Below, one piece after another: positions 1-10,544 of a stretch of DNA of 64,000 nt. The notes under the pieces were generated by a model. It had not been told where the DNA came from. It did no database searches and saw only the letters and a program-made list of their open reading frames with translations. Position numbers and translations under genes: made by a program. Each line of letters begins with the position of its first letter. Positions within the stretch are counted from its first letter, which is position 1. The stretch is taken from contig NC_090319.1 in the NCBI RefSeq assembly GCF_040869045.1, positions 58,872,779 to 58,936,778 on the forward strand, read 5' to 3'. This DNA is from Eurosta solidaginis (Eukaryota > Arthropoda > Insecta > Diptera > Tephritidae).

Positions 1-183
1 CAAACCCGACATACGTAATGTATGTCCTGCATGCGATGTGTCCCCACATGACCTATCCCCTATGGTCCGCCCTGTTCAAACAGACAGTTTCCTTGGACTC
101 CCGTTAGAGAAATTTGGTGACAATTTGTGAGTGGTCGTGCCCATTGAATGTGGCGAAACACTTGTTAATACAACAACAACATA
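1..183 (+). pseudogene. jockey-clade LINE, ORF2 C-terminus and 3' tail
   Basis: The last ~43 codons of a non-LTR retrotransposon ORF2 run off the left edge. The translation includes the terminal cysteine motif CPACDVSPHD and the ending SFLGLPLEKFGDNL, with stop TGA at 128-130. Both are typical of the jockey clade in flies. A CAA-rich stretch near 170-180 follows the stop and looks like the 3' tail. The piece is related to the longer jockey remnant at 17.0-18.0 kb, which carries the matching CPACNVSPYD motif. A frameshift lies between the cysteine motif and the C-terminal segment, so it is dead. Confidence 0.7.
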
Positions 184-340
184 ACAAATTAATTCTTTTC
201 TATTTAAAAAAATTAAGTATGGTTTATTTTTTTAAAATATAACTTAAGAAAATAAATAGAAAAATATATTATAAAATGATTAAATATTATCAAACTGTGG
301 TAAATGAATATGCAATGAAACTAAACGCACACTACCTGGC

Positions 341-792
341 AAGGCGAATCCATACCAGGTGGTGGCAAAGCGAATTCAACCAATTCGCCGTGTAGAAGTG
401 TCAAGTCAAAAGAAAATTTTCATTGATATCGATTAACTGACATATTGTAGTACAAGGCGTTTTATGGAAAATAATCATGAAGAAGCAATCAGCTGTTGGG
501 ATAACAACACCTGGTACTGAATTGGCCTTGGATGAAGCATTCAGCTGTTGGGATAACAACACCTGATACTGACTTCGCCTTCCTACCAGGTTAATTTACG
601 GCAAGGCGAATTCAGTACCAGGTGTAGTTATCCCAAAGCTGATTGCTTCTTCTTGATTATTTTCCATACAACGTCTTGTACTACAACATGTCAGTTAATC
701 GAAATCAATGAACATTGTCTTTTGACTTGACATTCTTGTGCACATCGAATTGGTTGAATTCGCTGTACCACCGACTGGTATGGATTCGCCTT
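341..792. mobile_element. foldback MITE, 452 bp
   Basis: The ends form an inverted repeat: AAGGCGAATCCATACCA at 341-357 pairs with TGGTATGGATTCGCCTT at 776-792. The complementarity continues inward through a segment reading GCGAATTCAACCAATTCG on the left and its reverse complement on the right, and on through most of both halves. The middle has a ~50-bp direct duplication (about 483-531 and 533-585) built around CAGCTGTTGGGATAACAACA. No coding capacity is visible, so this is a non-autonomous foldback DNA element. The superfamily is not determined because no clear target-site duplication was found. Confidence 0.75.
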
Positions 793-1106
793 GATTTACG
801 GCTTACACTTATTTCCAATTTATACTTATTTTACTGTGTGATGCGCGCGCTCACAGTAGCTCTGTTAAAATACTCGATACCTTAACTACACACTTTCTTG
901 CTACATTACATACATACATACATAATATAGGCATACTAACTATATATTGCTACTAAGTTGCTCCACTGGACATATGAGCTCCACAAACTGGCTGAATCTT
1001 CTGAATTTTAACACAATCTCATACACGCACTCACTCGAATCACATATTCATATGTATATTTGTATTACCGTGAGGCCGATGCCTCCAATGGATGGATGAG
1101 TGAAGG
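793..1106. other. no gene; short CATA microsatellite
   Basis: There is no gene here. The only structure seen is a short (CATA)n microsatellite at about 905-922. The rest is unremarkable AT-rich sequence between two MITEs. Confidence 0.6.
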
Positions 1107-1458
1107 CTCCATTACTGATACTTAACATAGACTTGACTTGGCTTGCGAACTGTCACTTACAGTTCTGTTAAATGAACATTGCATGTTACTGATTACTCAA
1201 AACTTAACTTGACTTAGAAGTCTGTTGAATTTTGATTTTCTATGTAAGTTCTAAGTGACGTTTACATTTTGAGATGCCATTTGTTTGTTTCCATTTCATT
1301 TTGACATTTTGTCATACAAATTGACATTTATTTAAAAATAAATTTCAACGCTGATTATGATGCCAGATTTTATGCGCCAAGTGGAGTATAATCGTGGCTA
1401 AGTTGCCAAGTTTACGCCAAGTCAAGTCAAGTCTATGCTAAGTATCAGTAATGGGGGC
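1107..1458. mobile_element. TIR MITE family M1, copy 1
   Basis: Terminal inverted repeats of about 35 bp begin CCATTACTGATACTTA on the left and end as the complement, TAAGTATCAGTAATGG, on the right. A second copy at 45638-45971 is nearly identical across its whole length. This copy has an additional ~18-bp AT-rich segment near 1333-1350. There is no coding capacity. The two ends and the two-copy comparison define the element. Confidence 0.8.
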
Positions 1459-1459
1459 T

Positions 1460-1640
1460 TGAGTCGTTTACGATTTGTCGTCACTACATATTGTTGCTGT
1501 TGGCTAAAGCACTACTATTTGCTGTTGTTGACTCTTATTGCTTGTTGGTGCTGCTCGTATTGCTACTACTGTTGCTGCAATATTAAGTTATTGCTCTTGC
1601 TGTAGTTGTTTATGTATTTTGTATTCGTATGTGAAATGAT
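1460..1640. repeat. interrupted GCT/TTG trinucleotide tract
   Basis: About 120 bp (1490-1605) is enriched in TTG, GCT and TAC triplets in an imperfect run. It lies immediately upstream of the candidate promoter. Such opa-like tracts are common in fly regulatory and untranslated DNA. Confidence 0.5.
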
Positions 1641-1645
1641 TTGGA

Positions 1646-1712
1646 TATAAAACCTTTGCTTGATTGTCGCATAAACTTCAGTTGATCGCTGCCAGTGTTG
1701 TCGCACGGTTCT
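1646..1712 (+). promoter_or_regulatory. candidate RNA polymerase II core promoter (TATA, Inr, DPE)
   Basis: TATAAAA lies at 1646-1652. The arthropod initiator TCAGTT lies at 1678-1683, which puts the start-site A at 1680. GGTTCT at 1707-1712 fits the DPE consensus RGWYVT at exactly +28 to +33 from that A. The DPE must be strictly spaced from the initiator to function, so this coincidence is informative. The TATA-to-start distance of 34 bp is slightly longer than usual. The promoter is inferred; no transcript is visible from sequence alone. Confidence 0.55.
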
Positions 1713-2528
1713 CATTTACTATTTAACAATAGCTAGGTACTTGTACTAGAGAAAAAAAGCATTTATTTATTTTATTTAAATTTTGTTGAAGAAGCGCGTG
1801 TCGACTTTCGTGTAATCGAGTGCTGTGTGTGTATGTTAATGTGCGCGCTGCTGTTTAATGGTTGAATCAAAAATAAAATTAAAAGATGTGTACTTTTGGT
1901 TTTTAGCTAAAACAAAATAGAGAAGAAGCTACAAAAAAAAAAAAAAAAAATCGAGCTCGTTTTTTAGTGAGAACGGATATAAAAGTAGCAAACCGAAGAC
2001 AGAATATGTTGGACGAAAAAACTTTAAAATGTATTAAAAAATTTTAGAATAAAAATACAAAAAAAAAAATTACTAAGAAAAGTTGAAAAACGAAAGTAAA
2101 AAAGAGCTAATGAAGACATTCCCATCTTTTTTTTTGAAACTAAATTAAAATATTGTTTAAAACTTTAATTATTCTAGTAAAAACAAAAAACAAAGCAAAA
2201 AAAAATAATAAAGGAAAACCTTTATATGTTGTTTATCTGATTAGGCAAAAACATTGGAAAAAAAATAATAATAATAATTTGTTTGTTTTTAAATTTATAA
2301 TTTCAGTAAAAAACAAAAAAAAAAAAAAAATAAATATTGAGCTAATAAATCGAATTTAGGAAATTTTTAATTAACTTTAATAAAAAAAACAATTTTTTTT
2401 AGTTTCGCTTTGTGAAAATTGTATCCACTTCTAAAACAAAATTAAAACTTTTTGGCGCATTGAATTTGACGGCAGCAGCAGCGTTCAACCAGAATTTATA
2501 AGCGCGCAAACATGCAAACCGTAATAAA
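1680..2528 (+). other. candidate 5' leader and first coding exon
   Basis: Downstream of the candidate start site is a leader of about 830 nt rich in A and T runs. It ends at ATG 2512-2514 in a fly-like context (GCGCAAACATG). The frame reads MQTVI and then meets a strong 5' splice donor, GTAAGT, at 2529-2534. Unspliced, the frame stops at once (TAA at 2530). A very short first coding exon followed by a long intron is a common layout for fly regulatory genes. The product cannot be named from five residues, and the next exon was not found in this window. Confidence 0.35.
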
Positions 2529-2782
2529 GTAAGTTAAACATTAGAACATAATTTTTTAACAATTTGTTTTTATATATAACCAGCCTAAGTGTCTAAAGCT
2601 CACCGAAAACACGCTTCAAAATGCCCCTGACGGAATAAATAATTTACACAATGTACAAACATTTATACTAAACATTAGCGCATATCGAAAAAAAAAAACA
2701 GCGGCATACTTTTTAACACCCTGACAAACTTGCCATAGTCATAATCATATTTTTACTTAACTTTATTTATTGGACTTATTGC

Positions 2783-3131
2783 GGCCGCCACGGTGCGATG
2801 GTAGCGTGCTCCGCCTATCACACCGAAGATCCTGGGCTCACGCGCCGGGAATCAAAATTCCAGAAACAAGATTTTTCAATAAGAAAAAAATTTTTCTGAG
2901 CGTGGTCGCCCCTAGGCAGTGTTTGGCCAAGCACTCCGAGTGTATTGCTGCCATGAAAACCTTCTCATTGAAAACTCATCTGCCTCGCAGATGCCGTTCG
3001 GAGTCGGCATAAAACAAGTGGTACCGTAAAGCAAATTTTTAGGAAAAATTAAGGAGCACGACGAAAATTGGAAGAGAAGCTCGGCCTAAAATCTCTTCGG
3101 AGGCTACAGTGCCTTACATTTATTATTATTT
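2783..3131 (+). mobile_element. tRNA-derived SINE (family S1), copy 1
   Basis: The head resembles a tRNA gene. An A-box-like segment GATGGTAGCGTGCTCCGCC lies near 2798, and a degenerate B box reading CCTGGGCTCACG lies near 2832. A ~250-bp body shared with the other S1 copies follows, including CACTCCGAGTGTATT and CAGATGCCGTTCGGAGTCGG, then a TTATTATT-type tail. The other copies are at 23975, 53462, 54504, 57496 and 59984. Nothing here is protein-coding. Confidence 0.75.
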
Positions 3132-3525
3132 TTAAATTGTTTTCTTTTGATAGTTGTTGCTTTGCTATTCAATATTAAAAAAATTAACTACGCTTCTTGA
3201 TGTTGTATATTTGCAATGGCATGGTAAATGCATAGCCTTGTACATATTTTGTTAATGTACTGTAAAAAATATGCTATGCAAGTTTGCAATGCAATGATGC
3301 TAGACCATTTGCACAAAATCCTGAAATCCTTTACAATATAAGTGCTAGCCCTGTCTATTCTGGCACCCGTAACAGGAATCCCTAAAATGTTACCTTCCTC
3401 TATAGGTCTGGTACACTCAGTATTATATTCGATATTATGCGAATGGTACTCATTCTATATTAACAATAGAATTCTGTAACTTTTTGGTTACAATTTTTGC
3501 ATCAATATTCTAACTTAGCGACAAA
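3132..3525. other. no recognisable feature
   Basis: This is AT-rich sequence between the SINE and the nested TIR elements. I see no reading frame or repeat in it. Confidence 0.5.
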
Positions 3526-4095
3526 TAGTTGGTTAAGCTAAGCTTGAACTAAGTTTGCTTAAACTCTAGTAAAATTTAAACTCCAGTTAAGCTACTGTGC
3601 AGTTTTTCAGTCACAGTTTAAGTCCGCCTTTGGGATAGGCTTTTTTGTGCGGGAACATTGGTTTTTTTTTTTATTATATAGATAATTTCTAGATACGGCA
3701 ACTGCTGGATTTTGTTTACCCAACAAACATGGAAAAAAAATGTCTCCAGCGAAATATATATCTAGTTCCGAAGGTGATATCCAACATCATTATTTAATTA
3801 TTCTTAAACCAGATAGTTATCGAGTTGATATCCAACTTAATTCCCCAATCACTATCCAACCTTTGAGAAATTTTGTAAAATTTAGAGTTCTCGAGTTGAT
3901 CGTTACGTTATTATCATTATCAAACTATTATTCAACCTTTGAGAGATTTTGATAAATGTACAGTTCTCAAATGAATATTAAACACTTTTCTCCACAAAAC
4001 ACATTGGGTATCGAGTTGTGATGGAGTTGGAAAAAAATCTCCAAGGTTGTACCACCAAAACCAACAGCTGTTAGTTGTGAGAAATAAACACCTGT

Positions 4096-4761
4096 AGTGG
4101 AATTCACTAACTTTTTTAACCACATTTGTCATCGCTTTATTTGCGAATCGACAACTATAACGATTTCGTTATTCAGTAACTATTTTGTATCGATATTTGT
4201 TTATCGACGATCAGCTGTGTTGTTAAATAAACGGCAAGTAAATTAGCTGCGTTAACGAAAAATCACGAAATTAATATTTCTGGCAATTTTAGTTAAAAAA
4301 GTTAGTTATTTATAAATCAAATGGCATTATTACTATTATTTGTTGACACCATTTTATTTTAATGTGAGACATTGGATATGTCGAGAAATATGAAATTAAT
4401 ACCGCATTTACTTACCTTTTGTTAAAATATGTAAAAACTTGCGAGACATTGGATATATCCAGAAATATGAAATTAATACCGCATTTACTTACCTTTTGTT
4501 AAAATATGTAAAAACTTGCACAACTAAAAGCAGTTAGTATACGGAATTTATTTATTTATGGCATAACTTTTGTGCCTTTTGCGTTTTTTAGGTTTCGTTA
4601 AGCTGTGCTGCAACTTTTCTGCTATTAAAAAGAAATTTAAATGTCATTTATCTCGAGTCGTTAAATCTACGTCAGTGAATAGTACAATCGATAAGGCAAG
4701 TGACAAAATCGTTAATTAAAATCTGGACAAATCGCATCGTTATAAGTTAGTGAATTCCACT
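4096..4761. mobile_element. TIR element, 666 bp, nested in M2
   Basis: It has perfect 16-bp terminal inverted repeats: AGTGGAATTCACTAAC at 4096-4111 and GTTAGTGAATTCCACT at 4746-4761. The interior holds no long reading frame but has a two-unit tandem repeat at 4366-4519. It lies between the separated halves of the M2 element, so it probably inserted after M2. No clean target duplication was identified. Confidence 0.65.
4366..4519. repeat. two tandem 77-bp units
   Basis: Two head-to-tail 77-bp units (4366-4442 and 4443-4519) differ at about two positions. Each starts GAGACATTGGATAT and ends AAAACTTGC. They are inside the 666-bp TIR element. Confidence 0.85.
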
Positions 4762-5463
4762 GCTTGATAGCTGTATTGAAGCTTAATTAATCAAAAATAA
4801 ATTATATATATTTTATTTTATTTTATTTACTATTATTTTATTTATCAGTTAGAGAACCACAAATTGGGAACTAAATTTTCTCAACTTTAGTAATAGCATT
4901 TCTTGCTTTATAAAAAAATCCCTCTTTTGCTGAGTACGCTATGATTCTCGAGCTGGGCAACTGTTTCGAAACAACTCTTGAGATTTTAGAAGTATGCCTA
5001 ATTATTAACATGATCTCTAATGGCACTCAAGCCAAAATTCTTTTTGGGAATATTCGACGCCATTTCGAACGAACGCAAATAACTGATAGGTTAACTAGAG
5101 TTTAATACTGCCAGATCGGCATCTTAAGCTCAGCTTAAACTTCAGTTAAAGTATACTGAAAAACTGCAGAATAAGTTTAAGCGTAGTTTAACTGACAAAC
5201 TGAGTTGAACTTGAACTGAAAAACCGGGCCTTAATCAATGTATGAGTAAATTACTTTTTTGGTGAATTTTGTGGATATGGTGAGTTTTTTTTGTGACTTT
5301 CGTTTACTGAGTACCGAAATTATCTCAAGACACAAACATTTTCTCTAATAGAAAATCTCAAATTAGGAGATTTGAGATGATACTGAATTACAGAATTCTG
5401 CCGTAAATGTCCAATAAGTTGCATCACAACTAATTCCGTTAACAACCTTAAAAATGTTTATAT

Positions 5464-5947
5464 TGTAACGAATTTGGGGTAAATCTGCTTATTTCCAACC
5501 TTTTGCTAACGTTCGAATTGCTAAACTTTTGAATAAAAAACTTCAATATTCTGTATTACAAAATGGTCTCTATTAGACTACTTTAAGAGTACTTCGCAAT
5601 TAAACTTCACTTCGCAACTGATAGCCTGCTTAAATCAAACTAATTACTGACTACTCAGCTTGCTCTGCTTTTATACTCTCTGTTGCCTTGTACAAATGTC
5701 TAAACCTTTCCTCTTCTAGAATCCTCTACCTGGTCACCAGCCCTACGCGCGTGTATTTGTAGTGTGTAACCATATGTGAGTACTACTTCGTCTGATGATT
5801 ACATGTGTTTGTGCGTATCTCTCCGTTGCCGTTTTTGTATCTGAGTAAATGATGATTGATTTGATGTACACAAGAGTGGCATCTTACTTTATTGTTGTTG
5901 TGCCTGTATTTACTTAGTATCAGTTAGTGATGCTAATATTCGTCACC
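5464..5947 (-). mobile_element. solo LTR, family G1, copy 1
   Basis: This matches three other copies at 39238, 40363 and 48887. Read on the minus strand it ends TTCGTTACA, so on the plus strand it begins TGTAACGAAT. The flanking ATAT at 5460-5463 corresponds imperfectly to AAAT at 5948-5951 and is probably a degraded 4-bp duplication. No internal retrotransposon sequence adjoins it, so it is a solo LTR left by recombination. The family is probably Gypsy-like, inferred from the 4-bp duplications of the other copies. Confidence 0.75.
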
Positions 5948-6181
5948 AAATTAGTTAGCGACGACAGCTGTAAAAAATGTAACGAATATTGAAAATAAAT
6001 GAGTATTGAATACTGAAATCGTTACAATTATCGATTGGCTAGTATAACGATGTCGAAGATCGTAAAAAAAGCTAGTGAACTCCCCTAAAGACTCCCATGC
6101 AGAACAAATGGCAATGCTCCCTGTGCATGGATATTTGATTTGCTTTCGAAAAAAAAGCTTCTTTTAATAGGGGATAAGGCA

Positions 6182-7407
6182 CCCAGCCAGCATTTTTTGA
6201 AAATTTTGATCAAAAAATATTTGAATATCATACCCCAAGATGATTAAAAACGTTCAAATTTAAAAGCATTTTCTGTTCGAAAATTTATGTATCGTCGGGA
6301 GAAAAATGTACCTTAAATGTGATTATTCTTGAATAATCATTTATGATTCCTATTTCGGAACGCTTTTTATTCATATTTGATATCATTGTAAAATTGAACT
6401 TTAATTGTTTTAGAGTAATAGTTTACTGCTTTTCACAGTCATTTTCTGATCATATTCGTGAACATATTTCAATCGTTGTGGTTGAGATTTTTGAATCATT
6501 TTTGAATGCGATTATCATGCATTTATTTTTCATATGTATCTCATTCAAAATAAGATACTACATAATAATCTTATTTCATCAGGGGAATAAAGCATGCGGC
6601 AAGGAGCTATACGAACCACTAACTCGCAAACAAACTTGACTGATATACACCTGCGACTACAACATCCAACATCAGTTATTATCGTCTACATCTTAAAATA
6701 CGGATACGACACGGGATGTTGAAGCCGTATCCAGGTATGTCAAGATAGTTTCACTTACCTGGGGTGCAGATAGCTCACAACCTTTGTACTGTCCAACCAT
6801 TATGTGTTTTCTGGGAAGCCGAAGGTGGAAAAATGGTTGGGGAAATCTTCGGTCACATTTACATTATTTACATCTTGAAGAATATCCTTTGTAAAAATAA
6901 TAAAATTTGTATATATTCTTTCTTAGCTTCATGATTGAAAAAATATGTGTATGTAAAAAAAACAAGATTTTTAATGAAAAGTAAAATATAAACAAGTATA
7001 AAATTCATTATTCAGTCAACAAATATATTCATAAAAGATTCAAAAAGCTGAATTAAAAATTATTATAAATTTGTGATCACCTAAAGCAAACACATTTGAT
7101 TCAAATATGATTCCAAAACGTGATTGAAAAACTATATTCAGTTTTTGTTCATCGAAAGGTGAGCATATTTGAATATTCTTTTTGTTGATTTTTATGAAAT
7201 ATTAAAATTTAATCATCAAAGGACTTCAAAAATGATTCCAAAAAGTGATCGAAAAATGATTTTCAGTTTCTGATCATCAAAAGTGTTCATATTTGATTAT
7301 TTCTTTTTTTCAATTGTATGATAGCTCATTATTTAGTCAGAAAGAGTAATCAAATTGTATTTATATGTAGGGAAATTCGAAATTTAATCATCTAAATGCT
7401 GAGTGGG
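6182..7407. mobile_element. non-autonomous TIR element, ~1.2 kb
   Basis: The ends are imperfect inverted repeats: CCCAGCCAGCATTT at 6182 against AAATGCTGAGTGGG ending at 7407. The interior has repeated motifs such as TGATTCCAAAAMGTGAT at about 7107 and 7232, giving a ~125-bp imperfect direct repeat, and many ATGATTA/TAATCAT words. The 98-residue frame at 6343-6639 has no recognisable domain and looks fortuitous. Confidence 0.5.
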
Positions 7408-7980
7408 AAAGCTCTTTCGCCTTTTCGATATACTCTAAAGTATTGAGTAATTTTATAAAGTTTAACATTTTTCCTACTGCTTCGTTTTCACTTTTGTTTT
7501 GAATTTGCTGCGCAATGCAAATTAGCAAAAAAAGAAACTAAATAAGTTCAAGGTGCAAAAGAGAAAACAAAAATAGCTCGATAAAAAATAAAAAGAAAAA
7601 ATAAATAAAAAAACTGAAAAAATGAATTAAAAACATTAACAAAAAAAAAAAAAAAACTAAAACTAAAACCAAATAATAAAAAAAAAAACTGCGCGAGCAC
7701 TGCAAATTGGCAACAAACTGAAGTAAAATGCAAAACGCTAAAGACTTACACGCGAGCGAAACCACTGCCAATATATGATGCAACTGCGGACTGCAGACAG
7801 CTCGTCTCAAGTCGAAAACGTTTTTTTTATTTGCATTCTGTTATCTATTTTTATTAAAATTTCAAATTGGCGCTGAATGTCTAGAAGATTTTGGCTCAAC
7901 AAAATTTGTCAGATATATTTTCTGCTGGAAATAAGTCACCTTCATGAGACATATAGTCGGTCGCATTTAATGGCTGGTTG
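7408..7980. other. no gene; A-rich low-complexity tract
   Basis: The stretch 7500-7690 consists largely of A-rich runs. The open frames on the minus strand are poly-Phe/Leu artefacts of this composition. I see no supported gene. Confidence 0.6.
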
Positions 7981-7984
7981 CTGT

Positions 7985-8720
7985 GTCGCCCGGATACCAA
8001 AGATCGGAGCCCAAGTAGCGCACGGGGCGCCATTTCGATGCGCATTTCTCCTGGAACCAATTGCTGCTGATATCGTATAGTTAGTCGGTACTTCGTTCGA
8101 ACCATTTGGAGCAGACGATAAACCTGTTGATATCTTTTACAGAGCATTTAGCTACTTCCCTAAGCTCCGGCAGTATGTAACTTCCCATAGTTAGAAACCT
8201 GGTGTGTGCTAAAGCTGGTCATTCACACAAGAAGTGCGCGACTGTTTCTTTGCTGCCTTCCTCGCCACAGCTTCTGCAGATGCAGTTCCTTCAGCATGCA
8301 GGCCATGCGGCCAGTGTTCCGTTATTGTGGCAGTGATCATAAAGATTTCCTTCCTTGACCTATTTAGTAGGTCCTCTGTTCTCTTCCTGTCGTAATTCGG
8401 CCAGGTTTGCTTCGTTATCCTGCAGGTGTTCGAGGAGTACCAGCTGGAGACAGCTAATTCCTTGATTCTGCTACGTATGTTTCTTTTATTTAATGTAAGT
8501 GGACGATGCATCTCAACTGCCTCCATAGCCTTCAGCAGTGGCCCTGCCCTTGCATGTTCGTCTGCCTTCTCTTTGCCCTCGGTGTGACGGTCTTAGACGA
8601 AGTCATGGGGGAGTTAAGCGCCATGAGCCCTGCTTGGCTATCTGAGTAAATGCACACAGCCCTGTCTACCGCTTACATGATTACTGATTATCCCTTGAAG
8701 ACACTAGGTCTCTTGAATAC
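7985..8720 (-). pseudogene. I-type LINE, RNase H and ORF2 C-terminus
   Basis: On the minus strand, a broken frame contains YSDSQAGLMALNS (8594-8656), the catalytic-Asp motif of a retrotransposon RNase H. It is followed by the C-terminal zinc-binding segment RSCGEEGSKETVAHFLCE near 8212-8285. Here the next codon is a TGA where other members have Cys. The frame then reads to a natural stop at 8081-8083. At least one frameshift separates the two motifs. RNase H places it in the I/R1/LOA group. Sequence to about 7985 is probably the 3' UTR. Confidence 0.7.
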
Positions 8721-8938
8721 ATTGCACTTCAAACGCTGCCGTTTAACACCGACGGCTCTAAGGTGTATATGGAAATGCTGTCGCCAACAGTAAAGTACTT
8801 ATCCGAATCCACTCAATTTTCCCTAATATTTACCATAAAGTTGCTTTTCCCAATTGTTGTCGTTATTGTTCTAATTTGGACAACTCTCTTAAGCGGAGGG
8901 TAGACGTTGCCGCTGCTCGATAACCAGCTAGATCTGAA
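8721..8938. other. no recognisable feature
   Basis: This is a short unassigned stretch between the LINE fragment and the CAA-tailed repeat. It may be more of the LINE, too decayed to read. Confidence 0.4.
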
Positions 8939-8939
8939 G

Positions 8940-9352
8940 TTTGTTGTTGTTGTTGTTGTAGCGATTAGGTTGCTCCCCGAAGGCTTTGGGGAGTGTTATC
9001 GATGTGATGGTCCTTTGCCGGATACAGATCCGGTACGCTCCGGTAACACAGCACCATTAAGGTGCTAGCCCGACCATCTCGGGAACGATTTATATGGCCA
9101 CATTAAACCTTCAGGCCATCCCTCCCTCCCCACACCCCGTTTCAAGAGGAGCTTGGGGTCGCCAGAGCCTGTTAGTGAAATAGGATTCGCCGCGGATAGG
9201 TGAGGTTGACAATTGGGTTTGGAGAAGCTGTATATTGCGCTGGCAACCTGAAGGGTTGCGCTACACAGCCCATTGAATCTGGTATTTTAGTCGCCTCTTA
9301 CGACAGGCATACTTACCGCGGGTATATTTTGACCCCCTAACCCCTAGCCCCA
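8940..9352 (-). mobile_element. (CAA)n-tailed interspersed repeat R1c, copy 1
   Basis: Read on the minus strand, the element ends in (CAA)n at 8940-8960, like the 3' tail of a LINE or SINE. It matches 42237-42655 over its whole ~410 bp. Conserved segments include GTCGCCTCTTACGACAGGC, CCGCGGGTATATT, and a series of short hairpin-forming words such as CCCCAAAGCCTTCGGGG and CCGGATCTGTATCCGG. No frame is open. The class (SINE or a LINE 3' region) cannot be decided from the sequence. Confidence 0.65.
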
Positions 9353-9359
9353 CTTAAGC

Positions 9360-10380
9360 TGATCATGCTGATCGCACGAGATCTGTGGACCATCTGTTTT
9401 TGGAATTAGAGGAAGCAGCAGATCTCCAGAGAGGTAAGTGGCTGATCGCTTCGTCTTCTTTGCTGCTCCTTATTGTCGTCAGCCATCGTCATACAGGGAT
9501 ATCCAGTGTTATTTGTGAATAGGCAGTTAAGCTTCAATAAATAAATGCTGATGATTTTAGCAAAGTAAAGACTATTTTTATTCAAGCCAGATATATGGCA
9601 TGAGCTTAAACCTCCTTGTTTGGCTACATTTGAACATTTCTACGTTTTATGAAAAAAAGCTCATAACTTTCACCTAATTCTGAAATGATTTGATTTAAAT
9701 AAACTAACCGTTTCTATATAATTAAATTAATGCAATAAAATCTCGTATTAATTCCCTAAGCTTGATTAAAAGGTTAATATACGTCATAGATACAGAAGGC
9801 TTACATTAAAACGAAACGAGTTAAAAGCTTAGACTAATTTGCATTGCATCGTAGAAAAATATAACAAACTCAAAGCAGTGCTGAAAGCTTTAAACTTATA
9901 CCCTCCATGAAATATGAAGAGTCTTTCAACTGTAGATCAAACCTTACTTCCATTCTGCCTATTCAATCCCTCATCAGCGATGCCTCTCTTATGTTAAACT
10001 GCACTGGTGAACTGCCAATTGCGATACGTTCCTGATATACATACATTAGTTAACCGTACGTTAGGCGCCTTTCAAACTTTGTATGTACGCGCAGAAGTAA
10101 GTATGAGAAGCTTATAAATGATGATTTCTGGGTATAAATTTTTAATCGATGTTTCTTTTAACTGAAAATTTAAAGACTACTTCTTTGGCAACGCTGTTAA
10201 ACATAAAAAAGTTTGTAGTTAGGACCACTGCACTATGGTCTGACTAGCACTGTTTGCTGGCCAAAACTCGAGGAGTTATCCGATTGTTTTGAAAATTGGT
10301 ATACATGGGGTTTTGAAAAGTTCAAATACTCAGTTTTGAGACCATACTACTTTTATTGAAAAAATTATGAAAAAATTAAA
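9360..10380. other. no recognisable feature (~1 kb)
   Basis: This is AT-rich sequence with no long frame, no inverted repeat and no match to the other repeats in the window. Confidence 0.5.
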
Positions 10381-10544
10381 TATTTATTTATTTATTTATT
10401 TATTTCAGTCTATGAACATACAGGTCTTACAGACTGCCAATAATGGTAGATACAAAAAATATTAACACAAAATAACAAAATATACATGTAAATATATAGT
10501 TTACAATAAATAATAAGTTCTTATAACAAACAAATTAAAAACAA

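Larger units (their letters stand above)
3526..5229. mobile_element. TIR element family M2, copy 1, interrupted
   Basis: The right end (about 4880-5229, ending ACTGAAAAACCGGGC) and a left portion starting near ATAGTTGGTTAAGCTAAGC match the complete copy at 24926-25642. Here the two halves are separated by about 1.2 kb that includes the 666-bp element at 4096-4761. The extreme left terminus is lost. Internal lines such as GAGATTTTAGAAGTATGC are shared with the other copy. There is no coding capacity. Confidence 0.6.

Noticed and set aside
2153..2359. 68-residue Lys/Asn-rich frame downstream of the promoter
   Set aside because: Composed of poly-A runs within the presumed leader; no coding signal.
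2783..2860. tRNA gene at the start of the SINE
   Set aside because: Cloverleaf is incomplete and the segment is shared by other SINE copies with the same body.
7538..7810. 90-residue Phe-rich minus-strand frame resembling a membrane protein
   Set aside because: Hydrophobicity comes from A-rich low-complexity DNA read on the other strand.
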